Assembly (NCBI GenBank): GCA_007844125.1
Contig: CM017567.1
Span: 47,387,735-47,451,734 of the forward strand
Length of the DNA stretch: 64,000 nt
Source of the DNA: Sinonovacula constricta
Lineage: Eukaryota > Mollusca > Bivalvia > Cardiida > Solecurtidae
Reading direction: 5' to 3'
Numbering within the stretch: the stretch's first letter is position 1; every line of letters begins with the position of its first letter. Both the position numbers and the translations under genes were made by a program. Of this stretch, positions 37,497 to 64,000 are shown piece by piece. The notes below the pieces were generated by a model. It was not told where the DNA came from. It ran no database searches and saw only the letters and a program-made list of their open reading frames with translations.

Positions 37497-38583
37497 TGGA
37501 ATGTTGTCTAAAATTTGCTCGTGGGTACAGGCAGTCCATCCTTCCTGCACTGGACTGCATCTGTTCAATTTTATGTACAAAAATGCTTTTATGAATGTTA
37601 TCTTTAGTTAAATGAGCATAATTGTTGATCAATATCTTGTAAATGAAAGGCATGATGATGCCACAGAGTTTGTTGCTGTTTTGGTGTTGTTAAAGATTGT
37701 TGTCTGTGCCTAGGTATGGTGCCAATCCATATATCCGGTCTGCGGTTCGCCCATTGTCGATATGAGAAGGATATTTCTAGCTTCGTTGGATTCGTCAGCG
37801 AGGTAAGACTACAATAAAGGTGATATCCGGCAGTTTGCCTATATCTTATATAAGTTACAATATCTGACCTCTGTTTGGGGTATTTGTACATAATTTCTGC
37901 AGAAAAAAATCATACCGTAGTCAAAGCTTTGAAACAGTTTGTCAATTTAAGTACAGTAAAACTCGTTAATCAAAACTTATAAGTTCTTTTTTTTTCAAAT
38001 CTATAAATAAGAACAATTGGGATTCCTGCTAAAATAGACATTGAGGTCACAGCGGATGACGTGGATGAGCTAAAACATAAGTGCTTGCGCGGTTTTCTTC
38101 TTTTAAAAATAGCTAACTGTGCAACGTGGCTCAGATAGGAAATACATGTTTGAAATGGAGATTGTTGCGTATTGGTTCACTTTTTAGGCAGATGTAGGTT
38201 ACCAATAAACAGCATTTTGCGAGATCTGTTCAGGTAACAATGGTTTACTAAGATGTTTAATGAACATGTTTTTTGTCCAAACTGTCGGATACCATCTTTA
38301 ACGACCAACATAATAAATGAGTCCGGTTCTGTTATGTTCATGTTTACGATCAACATAGGTTATGTTTCATTATTAGTTATACATGTACAAATGCTGGGGG
38401 GAGGGGAGGGAGGGTGGGGGCGCTTAAAATTATCATGTTGATGTTTTAAGTGTTTATAAATATAAAAGAAACATTTAAAGTACTTTCAAATGGTAAATAT
38501 TTATTTGCTTGTATTTTCAGATCAAGTTCTCCAAATGTGTAACTCCGGAAATGAGCGCGGAATTGAACCAAGCAATGCCGTAA
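20766..38583 (+). CDS. Secreted chitin-binding and LamG protein (PIF-like)
   Basis: Fourteen coding exons: 20766-20877, 21975-22081, 22387-22474, 23752-23937, 25018-25203, 27980-28069, 28503-28628, 31551-31706, 32735-32928, 33880-33958, 34593-34711, 35869-35980, 37714-37802, 38521-38583. The total is 1707 bases (568 residues), every junction GT-AG and in phase. Residues 1-23 form a signal peptide. Residues about 38-300 hold CBM14/peritrophin-like cysteine modules; exons 4 and 5 are each exactly 186 bases, phase 1-1, with NCRTYW-x-C, then a CCP motif, then a TC pair. A third module spans exons 6-7; the first (exons 2-3) is degenerate. A spacer with VMPCAIPLIFDPQACQC follows. Residues about 380-560 form a laminin-G-like sandwich (YWDGTSGIVIPFYG, LELSVDRNSNQGNVFRLR, then FVGFVSEIKFSKC). 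This order matches the C-terminal part of mollusc PIF/BMSP proteins, which bind chitin and aragonite, but no VWA domain is present. A role in shell or cuticle matrix is inferred. TTTCAG directly before AAACATGG shows a 5'-UTR intron. Confidence 0.82.
21320..21665. mobile_element. TTAA MITE, copy 3 (one end)
   Basis: Begins TTAA-GGTGGTATCCGACAGTTTGG in intron 1 of the chitin-binding gene. Internal words tctgagccacgctgcacagt and aaaaccacgtgaccactt match other copies in inverted orientation. The far terminus is not recognisable. Confidence 0.75.
21826..21920. repeat. GT/GC microsatellite
   Basis: Alternating GTGCGTGC and GTGT runs, about 55 bases upstream of the exon 2 acceptor of the chitin-binding gene. 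Confidence 0.9.
22454..22780 (+). repeat. Tandem repeat copying exon 3 donor
   Basis: A unit of about 60 bases, five copies, starting in the last bases of exon 3. The exon ends CTGTAGCAATG with donor GTAAAT at 22475. Equivalent positions recur at 22534 (GCAAAA), 22594, 22655 and 22716 (all GTAAAT). Units also contain ttttttccacag, a possible acceptor. Confidence 0.9.
23966..24312. mobile_element. MITE with TCTCCCTTG termini
   Basis: Left end attgtctcccttgttagata...gtaggtccttttag; right end aaaaggacctacttgcattg...caagggagactatt, an inverted pair. Related copies are near 47.03-47.36 kb (reversed) and 63.69-63.76 kb (one end). Confidence 0.65.
24519..24800 (+). repeat. tRNA-derived SINE
   Basis: Head GCCGCAATAGCTCAGGTGGA (A-box) and GGTTCAAACCCCGG (B-box) form a tRNA-like 5' end. 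The body contains gtggcttccctgctaatgct. A second copy lies reversed near 31.2-31.4 kb. Located in intron 4 of the chitin-binding gene. Confidence 0.8.
26010..26230 (+). repeat. tRNA-derived SINE, partial
   Basis: Contains gcatgggttcgagtcctgat (B-box), then a body with gccggtggttttta, shared with the copies near 57.0 and 60.3 kb. Confidence 0.55.
26311..26520 (+). repeat. Dispersed repeat, gctacat...ggaatactcgg
   Basis: Two diverged units with attgtctgctacatc and gctacactgttaaaagtgga, related to segments near 39546-39700 and 40316-40420. Nature unknown. Confidence 0.5.
26589..27901. mobile_element. Mutator-like MITE, long or compound copy
   Basis: Left end CAATCGGAACACCTCG; right end GAGGAGTTCCGATTG at 27843, with a second partial right end at about 27870-27900. 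Shares ggtagtcgga, cctcggccatttccctaaat and gggatgattgtcccgaggac with the short copy at 44.4 kb. No target duplication was found. Lies in intron 5 of the chitin-binding gene. Confidence 0.7.
29700..30250 (+). mobile_element. 5'-truncated LINE, Jockey-like 3' end
   Basis: An open stretch from about 29700 to the TAA at 30011 reads as a LINE C terminus: SRREDVALTRCRIGHTRL, then C-x2-C-x8-H-x4-C (VCVPC...NHILLQC). The 3' UTR contains cggcgccgtatgacgtgtta and ends in AAAT repeats. Related 3' ends are reversed at 48.58-48.66 and 60.91-61.17 kb. In intron 7 of the chitin-binding gene. Confidence 0.8.
30558..30834. mobile_element. TTAA MITE, copy 4 (short)
   Basis: TTAA-AGGTGGTATCAGACAGTTTG at left, AAACTGTCGGATACCATC at right followed by CTAA. 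About 277 bases with internal deletion. Confidence 0.85.
31204..31423 (-). repeat. tRNA-derived SINE
   Basis: Reverse copy of the SINE at 24.5 kb. Minus-strand head GCCGCAGGATAGCTTAGGTG; body with the reverse of gactgaaccgggccggtcca. Confidence 0.8.
32055..32330. mobile_element. hAT-like MITE
   Basis: Begins CAGGGGCGGATCCAG; internal gcagtcaacagacaaa and caactctactcgtttacctg, then a G tract. The right end is poorly defined. Confidence 0.6.
32929..33385 (+). repeat. 64-bp tandem repeat copying exon 9 donor
   Basis: Starts exactly at the exon 9 donor. Donor-like positions 32929, 32993, 33057, 33121 and 33185 are exactly 64 bases apart (GTAGGT, GTAAGT, GTGAGT, GTAAGT, GTAAAT). Downstream, 33265-33319 is a decayed copy of the exon 9 end (gcagttctatctagag then GTGACT) with an in-frame TGA, and 33346-33383 is a fainter one. 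Confidence 0.92.
34441..34592 (+). repeat. 47-bp tandem repeat at exon 11 acceptor
   Basis: Three copies of gttttaacattgttttgtta then ctgtttcccggcttcaca, ending at 34495, 34542 and 34590. Only the last ends CACAG and is the acceptor of exon 11; the earlier two read CACAT. Confidence 0.9.
36004..36382. mobile_element. Palindromic MITE
   Basis: Long inverted ends of about 80 bases: left ggctctttttccagataa... to ggtttagtttcaaatctg-like; right ends ttatctgaaaaagagcc. A related half occurs at about 63030-63120. Confidence 0.8.
36676..36941. mobile_element. hAT-like MITE
   Basis: CAGGGGCGGATCGAG at left and GGATCCATCCCTG at right, 266 bases. Internal tttatcgcagttaatact and gcagtcaacagacaaaattt are shared with the other copies. 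Confidence 0.75.
37200..37494. repeat. ATT-type microsatellite
   Basis: About 295 bases of interrupted ATT units, becoming pure near the right end. Produces spurious poly-Ile and poly-Asn frames. Confidence 0.95.
37814..38301. mobile_element. TTAA MITE, copy 5
   Basis: Left terminus AGGTGATATCCGGCAGTTTG (preceded by ATAA); right terminus AAACTGTCGGATACCATC then TTAA. It starts only 11 bases after the exon 13 donor of the chitin-binding gene. Confidence 0.85.
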
Positions 38584-38725
38584 AATACACCCACACTAAT
38601 ATCGGTACAGTCGGAACACCTCGATTATTTCCATGAAAACAACCCAGACATGATAAGAAAAGTAATCACTTTACGAAATTAAACCTTTTTGATACCAAGA
38701 AAATAGAAGGCTAAGTCCTTTTGTA

Positions 38726-38731
38726 AATAAA
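38726..38731 (+). terminator. Possible poly(A) signal, chitin-binding gene
   Basis: AATAAA about 145 bases past the stop codon; the 3' UTR also holds a solo Mutator-like MITE end at about 38608. Confidence 0.45.
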
Positions 38732-38749
38732 ATACTTTAGTTAAGTGAA

Positions 38750-40190
38750 TTTTTCATGCAAAGCCAAATTTTTGCCGTGGCTATTTTATCATATATGTAT
38801 ACAAAAACATATTATACCAATATCATGTATAACATGAAGGCCCCGCGAAAGGCATGTGCTCTAAAGTTGAAGGTAACGATCAGTAGAACTAGGTATGCCA
38901 AACCAGGTTACTAGATAAAATGTTTCTAGACACATGCTGGTGAATTATGAATCAGGCCGGAATATGTTTGCTTCTATTTAGTGCATTTTACTATTTACAG
39001 TTAATCAAACGATCGATATGTTAAAACAGTTATACGTGCACAATTCAGCTACTTTTGATACCACCTTATATTAATTCAAATGTAAGTGTCTGCTTGTATT
39101 ATTGTTGTTGACTGTTGTCAGTGTTCATACTCGGAATACATCATTCATAACACGGCCGAGCAGTTGCGCTTTCCTCAATTTTCTGGTTTATATGAACTAT
39201 TGAATAAAAGACATCGCTGTAATGTGCGGCTCCAATCACTGAAATACTATGTTATTAAGTTAAATCTGGAACATACTTCCTTTTAATACAAATCGCAACT
39301 TTCGGCCGGTCTTACTTTTACAAACACCATGGGCTATTTCACTAGAAATGACTAATAACTTCCTATTGACCTCTGCGCTGTTTGTGGGTTATAAGAAGAA
39401 AAACAACGGAATAAAATACGTAACATGAATAGTTCTTGGGACTTAAATGAAAATACAGCCATGAATTTGTGACATCCCAGGCGCCACAGAGTGCAAGATC
39501 TTTACTCAAGAAAACTATCATGGGAAACGAACTATCTACTACTCTGCTTTTCTCATTCTTGTCTGCTACATCTTTCGTTATTGCAAGCTGCACTGTTAAC
39601 CTCGAAATACTGGGTTCTTTTCTTGAAAAAAAAATCTTGCCAAACAGCTGCGATTTTACTTTTTTTGCCTGCTGCATTATTACCCGCAAACTATTGCAGG
39701 GCAACAATCTAGATCAATGTTATGAACAGTTGATACTTACAAATAATAGATTGAACCAATCGGTTACATTTACTCCTTTATTGACATTTTTTTCTATAAT
39801 AAACACTGAAATATGTGCTCATTTTATTCAAGCAATTAAATATCGACTTGTTAAAATCTTTTGCTTGAAATGAAATAATAAACTGGACATTTTCAAAGTG
39901 TATTTTTATTTTTCATTCAAACAAATTAGTTTTGTAGGTAAGAAATCGCACGGTCTTATATGTTTTTATGTGTATTCGTATTTGTGCTTCAAGTTATATT
40001 TTTCACATATCTATGGTATACATTTTTATATAGTGTCTAACATAAGCTTATAATAAAATTACCCTGTCGTACTTAATGGTTTCGTGTTGTTTTTAACTCC
40101 CATTTAATTTAATATGATAGTGCTGATGAAATAACAATAATACGATACTTGAAACGTTACAGTCACGACATCTCTAGTAACTTGTAATAT
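38750..40190. other. Convergent intergenic region, no gene
   Basis: Only AT-rich sequence and a copy of the gctacat repeat at about 39546-39700. Open frames near 39.4-39.9 kb lie on both strands across this repeat and look noncoding. Confidence 0.5.
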
Positions 40191-40262
40191 TACCTGGTAG
40201 CGCAATCAGTAGAGCGTCGTCTCCAAGGAGGCCCCGGGTTCGATCCCGGGCCGTGGGCCGTC
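40191..40262 (+). repeat. tRNA-like sequence, SINE head or tRNA pseudogene
   Basis: Has an A-box-like tagcgcaatcagtagagc and a good T arm, cccgggttcgatcccggg. The anticodon arm does not pair properly and the acceptor ends do not match, so it is not a functional tRNA. Confidence 0.55.
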
Positions 40263-40813
40263 GTTGAAAGGGAAGTACTCTTTCTTATTTTTTCATATAT
40301 TAATGTATTTTATAATAACCTGCTACCCTGAAATTGACGGAATACTCGGATCTTTTCATAGAATATACGCACCAAAACATTGCAGCGAATTCCTGCTATT
40401 GCCTGCTACATGTACATTATTTTATCCGTGCGCATGAAGCACAAGAAAACCCGGTACCGCTTATTAAATTAAGTTTGTTTTGTCAGGGTAAAAAAAAAAT
40501 AGAATAAAAAATTATGTGTTTATAGAAATTGGTTTATTGACATTGCATAGCACGACCCATAAACACAACAATAAATATATTGGACGGTTACACTGTACAT
40601 TGTTCAAAATGACAAATCACAATAAAATATAATATATACACAAAAATGATTGCACTTATACAAAATTCGCATTTGCAACATTCGAATATCACACTTGCGT
40701 GTTTAAGTTCCATGAACCGATGCGTGTTTAAGTTTCATGAACTGATAACAGAGATAACGTTTACATTGTTTTGGCACATGTTCGAAGTTCATACTGCTTC
40801 ATATCTGTTCTCT

Positions 40814-41313
40814 TTAAGGAGGTATCTAATAGTTAACCTATATCAAGTACATATAACAATACCGAATCACTGTTTTGAGGAACTTGGGCTTTATTTTTGC
40901 ACAAACCCATACTTTAGTCTTAATAAAAACGATTTTGAACACTAGCTGAATTGTTACACAGAAATAATCTTTAATACTGTATAAAAAAGCTCGGAAGTGG
41001 TCTCTGCTAAAACAAGATATCGACGTCATACGGATAACCTAGATGGCTATATAACGTGATCTCAAAGTAAGTGCTCACGAGGCTTTCTAACTTTAAAAAA
41101 GCTATCTCTGCAGCGTGGCTCGGATAGGAAATATCTCTGCAGCGTGGCTCGGATAGGAAATACCTGTTTGCAATGACGAGTGGTGATTTATGCTTGACTG
41201 TTCACATCTATAACAACAATGATCAGCATTTTGCAAGACCTTTTCAGGCAACAGTAGTTTATTTGCAATTTTGAAAAGAAAATTTGGTCTAAAATACCGG
41301 ATACCACCTTTAA
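40814..41313. mobile_element. TTAA MITE, copy 6
   Basis: TTAA at both ends; right terminus ACCGGATACCACCT. An internal 32-base block (tctctgcagcgtggctcgga) is duplicated at 41104-41160. Confidence 0.85.
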
Positions 41314-42125
41314 AATAACAAAACAATTCGACATGGTTGAGACAGATAAGTTTTTAGCTTTGAAAGCGTGTATTTTGAGCTTAAAATGTGATCATATGTA
41401 AATCAAATATATTTAGATCTAACTTGTGTTTATTATACATATATAAAATGTTTTACAAAGGAATATTGAGAAAACTTAAATTGACCTCGGAACAATTATG
41501 GGTGATAGGATAGAATAGGATACAATAGGACAGGATAACATTTACATGTATTTTGAGTCGGCAAGATTTCAACTAGTAACATAAGCTCTACTGAACTTTA
41601 AAAACTGACTTTAGATCTAGATATAGATCTAATCAAGTTCAACAACATTGTGTAGCATCATATCTTCAAGAAAATTAATAAATACATACATTATTTACAT
41701 ACGTACATACAATTGGTAAATCATAAGTATAAATATCAATATATATAATAGCCATTTATTATCATAAAGGTGTATGCGTGTATGTGTGTGCGCGCATGCG
41801 TGTGTGTGCATGTGTGCGTACTGTGTGCGTGTTCGGCGCGCGCGCGCGTGTGTGCATGCGAGCGTGAGTGTGCGAATGGGCGTGTATGTATTCATAGAAA
41901 AACATTTATCATGGTCTACCTTTTCAGAGTATTTACCCAATATATAATAACACTGAAAATGAAAATCAACCGAAAGTGTTAATTTATAAACCGTGATGTT
42001 GAAACAATTGTTCATTAGACGTGTTCGGATTATCTATACAAGTACACAATAGAAAGGCAACAACAATTCTTCCATACCATTTATTTTCAGTGGGGACACC
42101 ATAATTATTTTCATATTGATATCAT

Positions 42126-42316
42126 GGATGGATCCAGAGGGGAGGGATGGGGGATGCACCCCCCACACACACACACCCCCCCCCCCCCCCCCAAACCAGG
42201 GAAAAGAGCAGAGTTGTGAAAACACTTATATGCTTAAAATACTAAGCTTTTAAATTTTAAATTTTGCTTTTTGACTGCTTAGATCGAAGTTAAGAAAATT
42301 GTCTTGATCCGTTCCT
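42126..42316 (-). mobile_element. hAT-like MITE, degraded
   Basis: Reverse copy, with ggatggatccagaggggagg at left, a C tract, and gatccgttcctg at right. Confidence 0.55.
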
Positions 42317-42398
42317 GATTATTATGTTAAAAATAACTGAATCTCGAGACTGAAATATTGCGGCTACATAATTTTAAGAAGTGGGCGGGGGTGGGGGC

Positions 42399-42506
<108 letters not shown>

Positions 42507-42810
42507 CTGGAGTGCTAACTTTCTAATTAAAATGTGTTGTTGTTTTTTTTGTCTGTGTTTTTTTTTTTTTTGGGGGGGGGGGGGGGGCGGGGGGTGGGTC
42601 ACGTTGTTTTTTGAAATGATTAAAAACTACATAATATCCTTTCAGAGTACAATATACATAGTAAAAACAGTAACAATACCAAACAATACCAAACAAAAAA
42701 TTTTAATTTTATGATTACTTCATGTTTGCATAAGGATTTTACAGTATAAAGTTTTTTTTAAGTATTTCTTATATTTTGAGAAGTTTACGATAATTTGTAT
42801 AACGATTATT

Positions 42811-42816
42811 TTTATT
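42811..42816 (-). terminator. Poly(A) signal of cadherin-like gene
   Basis: AATAAA on the minus strand, 28 bases past the stop codon. Confidence 0.55.
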
Positions 42817-42843
42817 AATATCTCGTTTCACTTGTTCAAGAAT

Positions 42844-63390
<20,547 letters not shown>

Positions 63391-64000
63391 GTTTTACCTT
63401 AAGTTTAACTCTCGAAAGTACAAGTACCCATTCTAGAACGCTGGCCAATTAACCTTCTGTGTCGAATGCATTTTGATTAAAATGAATGCTATCAAAGCCG
63501 TCGTTGTTTGAATCGTATCTCGCCGCCATATTTGTTTTACGGGACCGGGTTTATTATGCGGAGGTACGCGGTACACTTGACGACCCGGTACTAGTCTGAA
63601 GAAACTGGTACATGTAGGAGTTTATGCAGATCATTTGATAAGCCGAATAAATATTTACTTTGTATCAGTATTTGTGCTATGAAAATTGTTTCCCTTGTCA
63701 GAAAAAAAATATCCGAGGTACTCCAAAAAGTGAGTAGGTGCTTTTAGTTGGAATCTTTGTACTTAATCGTTGATTTCTTTTATATAGACTAAAATGGCTT
63801 AGTTTATATGTTATAAAATGTAATATGTTTCATGTTAACACAGATAATTGTCTGAACTTTTAACTAGTCTTGTATTCAATACTTATCACAGAACTGATAA
63901 TTAAATAATCATTAAAATTGATGTGGCGTACTCTTACAATGGTATTTATGTTCTTTTCAATTTTTTCCCATTTTTTATTTATGTTATTACCTAACTATTT

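Noticed and set aside
37111..37653. Poly-Ile and poly-Asn frames
   Set aside because: ATT microsatellite on either strand.
40191..40262. Functional tRNA gene
   Set aside because: The T arm is good but the anticodon and acceptor stems do not pair; treated as a SINE head or pseudogene.

Overview
This is eukaryotic, animal DNA. Its genes are split by spliceosomal GT-AG introns, intergenic and intronic DNA is AT-rich, and microsatellites, tRNA-derived SINEs, MITEs and an APE-type LINE are dense. Two gene contents suggest a marine mollusc, probably a bivalve: a secreted multi-cysteine chitin-binding plus laminin-G protein like PIF/BMSP shell-matrix proteins, and a cilia gene (CATIP). The species call is inference; the gene structures were read directly by following open frame across consistent splice sites.

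Layout. 0.16-0.56 kb: an unidentified minus-strand ORF, possibly a terminal exon. 1.1-5.5 kb: a LINE relic, a long hairpin and several minisatellites. 6.0-13.9 kb: CATIP on the minus strand, ten coding exons, 384 codons, with an X-box-like site just upstream of the ATG. 14-20.7 kb: no convincing gene; GA, ATT, TC and G/C runs, two TTAA MITEs, a hAT-like MITE and a 1.65-kb segment bounded by a 39-bp inverted repeat. 20.8-38.6 kb: the chitin-binding/LamG gene on the plus strand, fourteen coding exons, 568 codons, preceded by a 5'-UTR intron. 38.6-42.8 kb: convergent intergenic space. 42.8-63.4 kb: a minus-strand single-pass membrane protein with a Ser/Thr-rich ectodomain and about two cadherin-like repeats, eight coding exons, 583 codons. 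Its 13-kb intron holds a nearly intact two-ORF LINE in the same orientation.

The three genes show no shared pathway. CATIP acts in actin and cilium assembly; the other two are extracellular or cell-surface proteins.

Most unusual: at four exon edges in two genes, tandem repeats start at or next to the splice site and copy it again and again into the intron (exon 6 of CATIP; exons 3, 9 and 11 of the chitin-binding gene). A second theme is a large family of non-autonomous elements flanked by TTAA (about twelve copies), alongside a Mutator-like MITE with a perfect 9-bp target duplication.
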